Part shown: one piece after another, positions 48,018-59,062 of the stretch
Position numbering within the stretch: the first letter of the stretch is position 1
How the letters are laid out: every line of letters begins with the position of its first letter
NCBI GenBank assembly: GCA_947471745.1
Contig: CANJKZ010000020.1
Coordinates: 1 to 64,000 of the forward strand
Length of the DNA: 64,000 bases
Origin: Closterium sp. Naga37s-1
Lineage: Eukaryota > Streptophyta > Zygnematophyceae > Desmidiales > Closteriaceae
Reading direction: 5' to 3'
The notes under the pieces: model-generated
Told to the model about the DNA's origin: nothing
The model's input: only the letters and a program-made list of their open reading frames with translations
The model's database searches: none
Made by a program: the position numbers and the translations under genes

Positions 48018-50780
48018 TCACTGCGCATAGTGCAGCACGGCTTCAGCAGAATCCCCCCCTTCCGACCCCACCTGCATCTTGTACACCGCCTTGACCACTA
48101 TGTTCATGACTGGCAGGGCCACCACCGTGAGCGAGCCTGGAAAGGCCACCGCACGCATGCTCTTGGCCGCATCCAAAGGGGAGTCAGGAGCAGAATCAGG
48201 AGAGTTAGGAGAAGAGTCAGAAGCAGAGTTTGGAGCAGTGTTAGGAGTAACGTTAGGAGCAGAATCAGGAGCAGAGGTGGGAGAAGAGTCAGGCGCGGAG
48301 GTAGGGGCAGAGTCAGCAGGAGGTGTGGGGGTGGGGGTGGCAGTAACAGGGAGGTCATTGAGCCACTCGCACAGCTGCACGCTGGGCCTGGGCTGCGTCC
48401 ACGTGCAGTCCAGCAGGATCTTGGTGGTTTGAGCTGACGTGGCGTTGACGACGGCGAGCGTTGCTGCTGGCTTCAGGGTGCCCCGGTAGAGCAGCACGAT
48501 GGTCACGTAGAGCTTGTACTCGCTGTTCATGGAGGGGAGGGAGGCGGCAGGAGGAGGAGGGAGGAGGGAGGAGGGACAAGGGCAGAGGGAGGAAGGAGGT
48601 ACAAGCAGGGAGGAGGGAGAAGGAAGGAGACGGGTATTGAACACGGGCTGATTCACTCGCAAAGCTCATTTTCTAGGATCGTCTTTCGGTTTTTGTAGAA
48701 AAATACTCATTGGAAGAGACAGCGAACATGGCGCCTCCTTTGAGCTTATCGCCGTTGATCCCTGCCTGGAACCTTCCAGCAGGAACCCCAACCAGCAGCT
48801 CAGGCTTACCTGCAACGACCAATTCAAAAGTTAGTCGACCACGCACTCATTTTGTTAAAACATGTTCACGTGATCGAAATCGGTGAACTGGGTAATAACG
48901 GGTCATCTGTCAGGCCAAAGAACATCTGTTCTACAGCAAAGAAACGTGCCGAACACCTGCTCCCTCTTCAAAGTCGGCTTTGCTTTCGCGAGGGCCGATC
49001 TCGCAGCGGCCACCACGAGCTGCCTGTTCGAATCCAGATACGTCAATTTCAATGCATACGACCCCACGCTAGCTGTAAACCCGACGCTGTTGAGGTCAGC
49101 CTCAGTCAGTGTGGTCTGGCCGAAGCAGTCCCACACGCTCGGCGCGACTTGCGAGCACTGCATGTTGCTTCCGAGCGAAGCCAATGCGACGGGGGCTTTC
49201 ACACCCAGAGTCACTTCAACCGGCGGGTCGATTGAGCCTGCTGTGGTGAGGCGGAACTGCATGGGCGTGCTCTCGGCCCTGGCGATGGTGGGGGGCATAA
49301 GTGGGGGGAGAGGGACGAAAAGGGGATTGAGCGCAGTGCAGGAGTTGTTCAGCTTGGAAATTCGAGAGATCGGCAGTGGCATGAACGCCTCGAGGTGGTG
49401 AGGCGGAACTGCATGAGCGTGCTCTCTGCCCTGGCACTGATGGAGGGGAGAGGAAGCTGAAGGGGAGGTGAGCGTAGCACAGAGCACATGGCGTGTTCAG
49501 TTCGGTCATTCGAGAGACCCGCAGTGGCGGGCGAAACAGCCCATGGTGGTCAGGTGGAACTGAAACGGTTGTGGGTCATGGCATGGGTGGCACTTGGGGG
49601 AAGAAATGGAGAGGCGAGGGGGGGGGGGGGGAGGACGGCAGGTAGGGTGGGTTGGTATGGGGAAACGGATCGATTTGAACATTCAAGGACCTGGTTTGGG
49701 GGCCTGCCTGGTTCGGGTGACCTGGTTCGGCAGCCTGGTTCGGTTGAGCTGGTTTGGGTGACCTGGCGCGGGTAAGTGGTGGGCACGTGATGGTATGAGA
49801 AAGCCCAAGTCCAGTGGGGGAGGGGGGTGGAGGTGGGGTGCGTGAGAGAGGGCGAGAAGGCGGGAGCACGAAGAGAGGGGAAGGAAACTAAGCCAGATGG
49901 TTGCACCTCCCAATCGCCTTGAGATACGGTGGCAGGCAAACACATCATGCGTCCCGTCGCCGTGCCTGCTTGCACACACCATGGCTTGTCTCACCAAATG
50001 CCATGCAAGCCCTGAGCCATCACATTGCAAAAGTGCCTATTGTAGATTAGAGCGCATAGTAAACCCCACATTGGAGGCGCGACTGCGGATGCTTTACTCA
50101 ATTGGGACTGCGATGCTGAACGTCCCCTTCACGTTCGTATCCGCAATCGCCGCGCATTGGGGGGGTTTGACGCGACATTGAGAAACGGCGGAGAGAATAA
50201 GGGATGGATGAGAGACAGCCAAGCAAAACGCTACACAGGATGATGCAATCCCGGGCATTTGGTTAATAAAATTCTCACGCTAAGCGAGCAGAGCAAATGA
50301 GCGTGAAGCGCATCAGGGAAATAACGCATGCATCGACTGGCGGCATATGAGGTCACTGTTGAGCTGACTCAAAGTCACCTCATTAATATTTAACATCAGG
50401 AGTTAGGGAAAGGGAGGCAGGCGGCACTGACTAGCGGCAGGCATGGGCGGAGGGAAGAACAGCGCCTGGAGGGTTTTAAAAATGCGCGGCCTTGTTCAAC
50501 GGCGCGCTGCATAGCGACCTCGAAGCTAAGCGCCGCCTCTGCTCCCGGAAGCCCCAAAGAGACCAGCACGGCTGCAGGCGGGGAAGAGACGAGGGAGAAC
50601 GAGGGCCATTAGAACAACCTTACCAGGGTGATGTCTCATGTAGTCACAGTCTGCGCGTACAGACGAAATAAAGAATGGCAGATTGAAAACGACTGTGTGC
50701 GTGTTCTGCGGTTGAAAAAGGTGGCGCATGGGCTCACTGGCAACGATGAGGAGGCACGTCAGAGTACGGGGGAGAGCCAT
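48018..50780 (-). CDS. unrecognised multi-exon gene
   Basis: Exons on the minus strand with consistent splice phases: 48018-48522 (EYKLYVTIVLLYRGTLKPAA ... LLDCTWTQPRPSVQLCEWLN, a Pro/Ser/Asp-repeat tract, then VVALPVMNIVVKAVYKMQVG, stop at 48018); 48707-48809 (KPELLVGVPAGRFQAGINGD, KLKGGAMFAVSSN); about 48930-49280 (PVEVTLGVKAPVALASLGSN, WDCFGQTTLTEADLNSVGFT, YALKLTYLDSNRQLVVAAAR). Possible earlier exons: about 50104-50150 (DTNVKGTFSIAVPIE) and 50627-50780 (MALPRTLTCLLIVASEPMRH ... SSVRADCDYMRHHPG with a GTAAGG donor). The beta-rich, Cys-poor character and a possible hydrophobic N-terminus fit a surface or secreted protein, but I do not recognise a family. Exons 48707-48809 and 48018-48522 join exactly in frame. 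Confidence 0.55.
49240..49600 (-). repeat. three degenerate tandem units of about 140-165 bp inside the unknown gene
   Basis: Each unit contains a MQFRLTT/FQFHLTT-coding GGTGAGGCGGAACTG-like segment, then a purine-rich GGGGAGAGG stretch, then ATTCGAGAGAYC.GCAGTGGC. Copies begin near 49247, 49398 and 49540. An exon and part of its flanking intron seem to have been triplicated. Confidence 0.65.
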
Positions 50781-50789
50781 TGCTGGAGT

Positions 50790-51256
50790 TTGACGGTGCC
50801 TTCGTGAACCCTACCAGAAAGTACTATCACTGATCTGGAAGGAATCTCAGTTAAGAGAAGAAAGAGCTGAGGGGACGAAGGGCTGATGATGTGAGAAGAA
50901 TGTGGCGTGACGGTTGTCATAAACGATTTGAGGATGAAAAGCCTTGCCTTGGGGGGTGGAAGATTTGAACGAGCCGCAGTGTCCCGCTTATGTGAGGTAA
51001 GCGCCGAGGTAGGCCGTCGTCGCGAGACTCGCGTGTTGGCTCGTCGACCATTGGGCCAATGGTCCAGCAATCATTCATGTGTTCGTGTTTCACTCCAATC
51101 GCCGTTCCGACCAATCTACTTGAGAAACGCAGCAGCTTGCATTCCATGGTATTCGATACCAGAAAAGCATTGCGATTCAGCTGCGGGAATGGTTCTAGTG
51201 AAGAAATTTGGCTGCCTTTGGTCTTGTTTCAGAAGACTTGTGAGGGGAGGAGCTCC
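50790..51256. other. intergenic sequence upstream of the unknown gene; nothing recognised
   Basis: Presumably the promoter side of the minus-strand gene. No element or gene was identified before the SINE. Confidence 0.4.
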
Positions 51257-51270
51257 AGCTGCTTGATTTG

Positions 51271-51546
51271 ATCCTGAAGTGGCCCAGCTAGTTAGCTGGT
51301 TCACTTCCGAAAGATGAGGTCCCGGGATCTAATCCCCCCTGTGGCGTTTACAGCCAATCCCCACTAAAAGGGACTACGCAGTTACTCATCTGGGAGTGGA
51401 TAGAACCTTCTACACAAGTGCTCATCTGGGAGTGGATAGAACAACCTCGTTACCCAGCGAGGCGTGTAAACACATGGGGAGGCGGGTTACGACAGACAGC
51501 CGGGGTAATACCATAGGGGGTTTCCCCAATGACCTTTACCTTTACC
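51271..51546 (+). mobile_element. tRNA-derived SINE with target duplication
   Basis: 276 bp flanked by AGCTGCTTGATTTG (51257-51270) and AGCTGTTTGATTTG (51547-51560), a 14-bp duplication with one mismatch. The 5' end carries a box A-like TGGCCCAGCTAGTTAGCTGG (51280-51299) and a box B-like GGTCCCGGGATCTAATCCC (51318-51336), spaced as in a tRNA-derived pol III promoter. The middle holds a duplicated CTCATCTGGGAGTGGATAGA. The 3' end is a short repeat tail, GACCTTTACCTTTACC. Such elements are copied by a LINE partner. Confidence 0.85.
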
Positions 51547-51714
51547 AGCTGTTTGATTTGGTGTGCTGAGTTCGTCATTGCTCGATACCTTACTGGAACG
51601 TAAAGAGGTGCAAACAAGCCATTCTAACATGCAGAAAACCGCACCCCACCGAGTAGAGTGAACTCAATGCTGAGGGAACGAGGGACACCAATAATTCCGT
51701 TTTGTCATATGGTT

Positions 51715-54700
51715 TTTGAGTTTTTAAGTTTTATTGAATGATCTTAACCATGCATACAGTGCTGAAACAGTGCCTAAACACGCAACTGGGCAATCAGTGT
51801 CTCGGTTCAGCCGTTATTACAGCGCGGGCAGTTTCTTCCCGAGGCGGTGAAACAGAATTGAGCCCCACATGAGAGAGATAGTGTATACAGCCGTAGTACT
51901 ACGTCCCGCTGTCGACTGGGTTGCTCCTTGAGAAAGGGTTGTTTCAGAGTAGGAACGGCCAGCAGGGGAAGAGGTAAGATCTCTTCCCATCTGTCATGGT
52001 GGTTATTGTTTGAGCAGAGGAGCAGAGTAGCTGAGTCGCCTGATGGTGAAAGAGTATAAGTGTGCTGGAGCAGCTCCAATCTGCTTCCGAGGCCAGCTCC
52101 TGAAGAGTAGGTGCCAGCGTACCACCCGTTAGTGACGAAGACTGGAATAACCGCGCTGATTGGGAGCAGGCAACTGTCGGAGGGGGATGCAGCCACACGC
52201 CGACACTCGTCCACCCCGAAACTGTTGAGCCGTGCCATACCGTTGGGAAGAAGCGCCCGCACCTGCAAAACCTGTGAAATGCCGTGTCCCTTTTGCTGAG
52301 CCGTGATTACCCATTCAACGATCGTCAGGTAGGAGGCTGGTGGCGTGAAGGTATCTAGCACAGGCCACCATTCAACTGGTACGACCTTATAGATCACCTC
52401 GAGCAGACTGCGTCTCTCAGGGTATTCTGAGGTGGGGTATTTTGTCAAGATTTCTGCATCCGTAAGCTGTCGTGCACCTTCAGTGGTCTGCTTTAGAATG
52501 CTGCCCAGTCGGACTTCTTCAATTGAGAGAAACCAATCTCCTTTGGTGCGGCCGAAGGAGAGCCCGTCTGTCCACCGAATGTGCCGATTGAATGCGATAG
52601 GCTCCGCCATCAGCACCCATGGCTCTAGTCTTGGCGGAAACACCTTGCATTTAAGCTCCATTACTGCTGTGAGTTCCACCACCGCTCGCGTCTGGGTGGT
52701 ATCCGGTAAGAATTTGACTACGACTTCGTTTGCAAGAAAGCAATGCAATCCAAAGGGTAAGGTTGAGCAGGCCCTCGCGATATCTTCCAGCGGAGAGGGA
52801 CCAAAACGCCGTGCCGCACGTGGCATGTTGAGTGCTCGGATGTACGCGGATGGTTGTATCGCTCACGCCACCATCCTTGCGTGAATTGTACAGAATGTGG
52901 TTGGGAATGAACCTGATGGCCATACCTTCTTCCTTATATTTAGACGCTGATAAGAAGTTGCCTCTCACTTTGTCTAGTTGCTTGACGACTCCATCGGGGG
53001 GCGGTTGAAATCATCCCCCGAAAGCAAAGAGCGGGACTAGGTGTTCGGATGACAGGGCCGAGCGGCAAGTGGAATTGGCATGCTGTTTTGCCAGGACACC
53101 TGTTGACGATCGTACCTTAGTGATGATATTCTCTCAGGTAGTGGTTCCTGGTGCGTCGTTTTGAATGTATATGCCAAGTATCATTTCCGCCTCGTTGGGT
53201 TGACGTTTGGGGATGGGGCATGTGGATGGGACTTCTTCTGCCGGGACATGCAGAAGGTGGATTGAGCACTTAGTACAGTTGGCATGTTCTCCTGACACGG
53301 CAGCAAACGATTGAAGGTGCGCCATGGCTGTCTAGAGCCCCTCTTAGGTGTTGAGGAATAGGGTCATTAACTTGCATAGCAGGCTGCAAGTCGTCTCTGG
53401 GCAGGAGTGAAGGGGAATCCTGGTAGGGCGACCGAGAGGTGACGGTGTAGCACTTCAATTACACAAATGAACAGCAGGGGGGCCAGGGGTCAACCTTGAC
53501 GGACTCCGGTAAGGACAGGCATAGACCTTCCAGCCAGATTGTTGACAAAAAATTACGGGCTCCAGTGCGAAGCAGCCTAACACAGGTATTGAATTCTTGA
53601 GGGATGCCAAGGTGGGCCAGACAGTTACATGAACTCCCGGTCTACCATATCGTATGCTTTTTTAATGTCAATGGTAAGCATAAGTAGGGGGAGGTTTTTT
53701 GCCTCGGCCCACTCCATGAGATCCACTGAGTCATTTATTGTGTTTGATGCGCCTGAGAGTGATCTGCAGACGCTTTGCTAGACAAATCGCAAGGACCTTG
53801 TATTATGAGGTCATAATTGTTATTGGCCGAAGGTTCTCAACAAACGATGCGTCTGCTCATTTGGGGATGAGCACCGTGCGGACAAGCAACACAGAGCCTG
53901 GCATGGTTTGCGAGGCTTGAATGGTGGTGAAAATATTATGAAGCACCGGTGTAAGACTTGTGAGGTGTGCACGATAGAAGTCACCGGCCAACCCGTCATG
54001 GCCTGGCGTTTTACCTAGGGATAAGGCAGAGATTGCACCCTTGACCTCCGAAAGAGTTAAGGGGGCGGCAACCCGGGTGGTGGTGGCTGAAGGAAGATAG
54101 GAAGGGTAAATGTGGTCATAGAACCCATCTGTAGGGGTAACGAAGTTATCGCCACTGTACAGATTGGCATAGAATTCGGTGCAGTGAGCTGACATCGCGC
54201 GTAGACCTGAGGTTTGATTTCCAAACGGGAGCACAAGATGAGGCACCATGGCTGCTTTGTTATTTGCATTGAGTCCGACTAGAAGCGAGGAAAGCCCCAT
54301 TTCTTTGGCACCCTCCACATTTCGTTTGGCCTTCATGGCAATACCTGTCGCCTTGCTGGCAACAAATTGCTCAAACTGCTCGGACGCCTTGGTTAGCGAG
54401 GCTCTTGCCTCCAGATCATGCAGCGTTCGAACCAGCAGCAGTTGGAGTCTAAATGTCGTTTCCAGGGGTCCCATTGTTCTGGGTTGAGGGGGAATGGGAG
54501 CTGATTGCATGCTTCAAGAACTACTTGGTGCACAAATGGCCTATGTGTGAGTGTGTGAGGGAACCGCCAGGAGCGTGGGGCACAGTTGGGATTGTCAAAG
54601 CATGGCCGGAACTCCGGGAATCTTGAATGATCAGACAGTGAGTGTGGGAGGGTTTGATGTGAGAAGGTGAGTACTCTCTGTGCCCAGGTCTGATTGATAT

Positions 54701-54780
54701 AGATCCTGTCAAGCCTGGATGCAGGTGGTTGCACGGGGGATTCGAAGGCAAAAACCTAGGGAATTGCTCTTGAAGAAAAC
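51715..54780 (-). mobile_element. LINE (non-LTR retrotransposon), decayed
   Basis: Read right to left: the end of an AP-type endonuclease (SRLDRIYINQTWAQRVLTFS, SLSDHSRFPEF), a linker, then reverse transcriptase (TLSEVKGAISALSLGKTPGH, DGLAGDFYRAHLTSLTPVLH, VLIPK, LPLLMLTIDIKKAYDMVDRE, MPVLTGVRQG), with stops at 53863 and beyond. An open C-terminal frame follows, and an AATAAA signal (minus strand, at 51730-51735) near the 3' end. The catalytic YADD segment is damaged. The 5' part is missing beyond about 54780. Confidence 0.88.
51807..52826 (-). CDS. C-terminal domain of the LINE ORF2 (open, 339 codons)
   Basis: Unlike the RT region, this frame is fully open. It ends with CGAQFCFTASGRNCPRCNNG, a Cys pair like the C-terminal zinc-knuckle region of plant LINE ORF2 proteins. 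Nothing else in it was recognised; a separate host gene in the same orientation is possible but less likely, because the coding similarity appears continuous with the RT to its right. Confidence 0.5.
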   Translation of the reverse strand: MPRAARRFGPSPLEDIARACSTLPFGLHCFLANEVVVKFLPDTTQTRAVVELTAVMELKCKVFPPRLEPWVLMAEPIAFNRHIRWTDGLSFGRTKGDWFLSIEEVRLGSILKQTTEGARQLTDAEILTKYPTSEYPERRSLLEVIYKVVPVEWWPVLDTFTPPASYLTIVEWVITAQQKGHGISQVLQVRALLPNGMARLNSFGVDECRRVAASPSDSCLLPISAVIPVFVTNGWYAGTYSSGAGLGSRLELLQHTYTLSPSGDSATLLLCSNNNHHDRWEEILPLPLLAVPTLKQPFLKEQPSRQRDVVLRLYTLSLSCGAQFCFTASGRNCPRCNNG

Positions 54781-55029
54781 TTAGTTATGTAACCAGCAAG
54801 CGCCTATCGTCCGAAGTAGATCTGCTCAATGCGGAGATAACTTCAGCAACGGGAGCTAGACTACGGACTAGGCACGTGTGCTCGTGTGATCTCTGCGTTC
54901 GTTCACTTAGTCGTTTCCTTGTGTACTCACTACTTGCTAGTTCACGGGGAGAATTTGCAAGAGTTTCACTAGGAAAAGTTGAGAATAATGATAACAACAA
55001 CATTGGCATCACAGACTACATCAGAAGAT
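54781..55029. other. spacer, nothing recognised
   Basis: Includes a low-complexity GATAACAACAACATTGGCAT stretch; precedes the GTCGAC-rich block and may be the leader of an unidentified retroelement. Confidence 0.35.
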
Positions 55030-55705
55030 GGATGCTAGTCGGTCGACTGCCAACGCAGCACGGTCGACCGCGTGCCAGCACGACTTGGTCGACCGCGCTC
55101 CAGCAGAGCAAAGTCGCGACCTGCCAACGTTGCAAGTCCACGGTGTGCCAACGCTGCAGCAAGTCGGCTGCAAAGCGTTGCACCCGCAGGACAACGGTGC
55201 ACCTGCTTCGCAGGTGCGTGCAGCTGGTTGGTGCGCCACTCCTCATCACGAGCACAGCGCAGACACCCGGCGGAGTCCACGCCAGCGACTGCGCCCACCA
55301 GCCACGTCGACCTCGGGATACCACCCCCAAGGTCGGTCTTGCAGAAGTCACCCCGGCAACCTTCGCACACGTCGCCCGGGTATCCCGGTCGACCGGGCAA
55401 CCACACCTGGTCGACCAGCCTTGCCTGTCGCCGGCCTCGCAAACCCGACATCCCCAAGTTCGGCGCCCTCCACCCCGGCGCCCTGCTGCTCGACGCCCAG
55501 CTGCTCAGCGTCCTGCTACTCGACGCCCTCCAACTCGACGTCCACAGCCTCCCCTGTCGAGGTCGACGTCGGCCCCTCCTTCGTCGACCACCAGGTTCGG
55601 TTGACCTCCTGGTCGACCACCCCAAACTAGGCGCTTAGAATTCGGCGCCCGTTGCAGTGGCCCCCGTGCAGGTCGACCTCCTTGTCGACCAGCTCGCCCA
55701 CTGCT
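55030..55705. repeat. GTCGAC-rich block
   Basis: Eleven GTCGAC palindromes occur in about 675 bp, several as GGTCGACC or TGGTCGACCA. The block is GC-rich and open in several frames on both strands, but none resembles a known protein. The spacing is irregular, so this is not a simple tandem array. Confidence 0.7.
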
Positions 55706-56783
55706 GCAGGTCGGCTGCACTCCCCCGTACACCCGACTACGAGGTCGGCTCTGTCCAAGCAAGGACGGGGCCTAACACAACTCCCGTAGGCACTCAAGAT
55801 GGAAATCTTTGGGTAAAAGATCAGCAAGGCAATCCCACCAGGCGCCGCTTTTCCGCCAGTCATGGTGGGCGGGGCTTGAGCGTAAGCGGAAGGCCGTAGT
55901 TTGAAACGTAGTTAGTAAAATTCTTGGTAAGTCTAGTGTCAATGAGCACGAGAATGTCAGGCAATTGTAATAGCGATGCTTTAAGACTCAGGATTAAAAA
56001 AAGAGCTGATTTTTTCCATTTTTTTCAGGGAAATAATTCGCTTGCGGAAGTTACGGGCGAATAATTCGATTATTTCGCTGGAATCTGTTGTTTCAACTCG
56101 GGAGCAAAATTGCGACCGAAATTTACGAGCGATTTTGTCATACCAGGGTGAAGCATGACCACAAAAGATGACGACAAAGAATTTAAACGAATAAAGTCTT
56201 GTAGCGTAAACAAACGCGACGTGGAAACGCGTATGTTAGGCCAGACGGACGAGGTGACAAGCTAACGGATCTGATGAGTTGGCGCTAAACACCTTCTGAT
56301 CCAGCTTCTGCGATAAGCGGGAGGCTGAAATTGTAAGCGGGCTCTGTTGCCAATAGTGCCAGAGAGTGGTTTAGGGTATCGCAAATCTCGTCAGGCATTG
56401 CGAAATTCCGCTCCACTTGGTCGCACACCAATTTTTTCGGAGGTGCGATTGGTGCCAACCAAACCGCAACGCGCCATCCAATTTCGCCTAGGCATTTTTG
56501 TGTGTTACCGTTTGTTGGAGGGATCTCGCAATAATGTTCGCCGTCTTTCTGAAATTGCAGATCCAGAACACCACGCGAAGTCTGGTTGAGCAGACCAGAT
56601 CCTTTCGCGAAGTCGTTATCTTAGAAAGGTGCAAGCTAGGAGCTGCTCTTTAGTACGTTGTAGATACATAGCTCCGCCAGCAGCTTCAGATATCTAGTTA
56701 CCGGCAAAGCGTTGCAAGAACTTAGATCATAAGTGCTCTCTTTTTTCGGTTGCCTTTCTTTGTGACGCCTGCAGCACTTCACG
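55706..56783. other. intergenic sequence, nothing firmly recognised
   Basis: Contains an AATAATTCG repeat pair near 56030-56070. It presumably includes the 5' flank and terminal repeat of the hAT element that follows, but I could not define its end. Confidence 0.4.
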
Positions 56784-59060
56784 ATGCCTAGGACTCCCTC
56801 TCCCTTGTGGGATCACGCTACTAGGTTCATTGATGAGGACGGAAAGAGCAAGATGAAGTGTATTCACTGCAATAAGAAGGTTGCTGCAAATGCTACTAGA
56901 ATCACCGACTATCTCTATCATACTACAAGACCGATGATCAACGCAACCGCGTGCGAGTCTGATTTTGAAATGAACCTCCGTGCTAAGAAGGTTGCGGAGC
57001 GTTCTACTTCTAATGGTTCAGGCTCCTTACAAGCATCAACATCTACGGTTCAGGGTGGTAAATCTGTCGTTCCTGCCAGCTTGACATCCGAGATGCGACC
57101 AATGAGAAAGGACGAGAGCACCTCTTTCTTCTATGGCAGACGGTCAATCGCCGAGAACGATTGGGCTTTCCGCTGTACCGAGTGAGTGCAATGCTGTCAT
57201 GCTATCTCCTTATGGTGCTTTCAAGGTCGTATGCAGTGGATTGCTAAATTTACCTTTGCATGATTGTGCGAGGGAGATTCAGTGAGGATAACATTCGTAT
57301 TGTGCCCCTCCCACTTAATCCGTCAGGGATTTCGTGGATGCTGTTGCAGATTTCGAGAGGCCATACAACCTACAGTCGGCCTATAAACTGTGTGTTCCTT
57401 TGCTGCAAAAGTTGAAGGCCGAAAGTGATAACCTTGTCAAGCCTTTAAAGGAGACGTGGTCCACCTCAGGATGCACACTCTCCTTAGATGGGTGGTCAGA
57501 CATGAAGGGTCAAGGTATCACTTGTGTAATTGCACAGAACGATACTGCACATGTGATGGTGTATGTCGTCGACTTGAAAACCAACAAAAAGGCCGGCTCA
57601 TTCTTGGCCGACATCATCCGGACTGCAATTTGCAACGTTGGGGACAAAAATGTGGTTTAGGTCGTTATGGACAATGCAAGCAACAACGAGAGTGCGGCAA
57701 AGGAGTTGGGTGAAGGTTTTCCATCCACCTTTTTTTCAAATTGCACCGCGCATTGCCTCAACCTTATGTTGCACGACATAGGAGCAATTGGCTTAGTGAA
57801 GCGAGTTCTCACCCAAGTGCACCGCGTTGTGATGATGGTGAAGTCCAGCGCGAGTGTTGTCACGTTATTTCGTGAGGTGTTTAGCAAATTAGAGCTGGTG
57901 CGTCCGAGGGCAACAAGGTTCGGGACTCAGGTGTTAATTTTTACCAGTTTCGTAGAGGTCAAGAGTGAGTTAAGGGAGATGGTGATAAGCGACCAATGGA
58001 AGGAGGTGGCGGTTGCGAAGCAAGATGAGGGGAAATGGATCCGGGAGCTATTGTTGGAGGATGTCTTTTGGGAATCTGTGGCTGTGCTTCCCGTGTACGA
58101 TGTGCTTCGGGCCGTGGACAAGCGTTCCCTTCTCATGGGATCGATATATGGCATGATGCTAGAAGCCACAGTCAAGATCAACACTGCGGCGGAGGCTGGA
58201 GGTAAGCACTCCTCCCACTCCTTCCATGTTGCTTGCTGTCCATTCCTTGCCTGCTGCCCATTCCCTTCTTGTGCTTGCTGCCCGTTCTCTTCTTGTGATT
58301 GCTGCCCATTCCCATATTGTGCTTGCTGCCCATTCCCTTCTTGTGCTTGCTGCCCATTCCCATCTTCTGTTTGCTGCCCATTCCCTTCTTGTGCTTGCTG
58401 CCCATTCCCATCTTGTGCTTGCAGCCCATTCCCTTCTTGTCCTTGCTGCGGATTCCCATGCTACCTGTCCCTCCCTCCCCGCCTTTACTCTCCTGTTGCA
58501 TGTCCTTCCTCCAGCCGCCTTCTTCATTCGGAGCACTGATCTCCTCGAAGCAAAGGACAGGGCAAGCTTCTTGTCTACCATCAAAGCCATAGTTGCTCAA
58601 AGATGGGACCGGATGCTACACAACCCTCTCCAAGCCATTGCGTGGATTCTGAACCCGAAGAACCAATTTGTGGCTGAAGTCCGTAACGACCCCGAGATCA
58701 TTCGAGGAGTGAATGAGGTCCTAGAAGCAATGGGTGGGGACGTGCATCGCCGTACCCTCCTGCATGCGCAACTAGCTTCATACCACAAAGGGCAAGGACA
58801 GTTGGGTGGGGAAGATGCACGATGGGCAGCCACCGTTCTTGTAGAGGCCCGGCGTCTCTCGGAAGCAGAGTGGTAGCACATGTATGATGGGGAGGTTCCT
58901 AAGCTTTAAACCCTGGTTGTGAAAGTGTTGTTCCAACCAATTACGGCTTCAGAGGTGGAGAGGTCATGGTCGGCCATGAGCAGGGTGCAACGGCGCGACC
59001 GCAACAGGCTAAATGCGCAAACCATGATCGATGTCACATGGGTGGCTCTTGCTAGGTGCT
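56784..59060 (+). pseudogene. hAT transposase I (BED finger, DUF659-like core), decayed
   Basis: Exons 56784-57181, 57327-58201 and 58515-58878 join in phase with GT-AG borders. Exon 1 has a BED-type zinc finger (PLWDHATRFIDEDGKSKMKC, IHCNKKV, ..H). Exon 2 has the hAT core (STSGCTLSLDGWSDMKGQGI, VVMDNASNNESAAKELGEGF, NCTAHCLNLMLHDIGAIGLV). TAG at 57658-57660 stands where hAT proteins usually have Gln (VVQVV.DNA). Exon 3 gives LHNPLQAIAWILNPKNQFVA, and after stops at 58876 and 58908 the dimerisation region continues (ASEVERSWSAMSRVQRRDRN). The 3' end is cut by a gypsy LTR fragment at about 59063. Confidence 0.88.
58240..58460 (+). repeat. about 24-27 bp minisatellite in intron 2 of hAT I
   Basis: TGCTTGCTGCCCATTCCCTT-type units, eight or nine copies, lie between donor GGTAAGC (58201) and acceptor CTCCAG (58514). 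Confidence 0.92.
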
Positions 59061-59062
59061 TA

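Noticed and set aside
50897..51250. tRNA gene upstream of the SINE
   Set aside because: No cloverleaf could be drawn; the tRNA-like boxes belong to the SINE at 51271-51546.
55028..55638. Protein genes in both strands of the GTCGAC-rich block
   Set aside because: At least three overlapping long frames exist in both directions with low-complexity composition, as expected from a GC-rich palindromic region.
6568..57660. Alternative genetic code with TAG read as Gln
   Set aside because: Many TAGs replace Gln codons, but the TMEM230-like gene ends with TAG at the family's normal C-terminus, and the long intact frames of elements B and H use many CAG and no in-frame TAG. Decay of CAG fits better.
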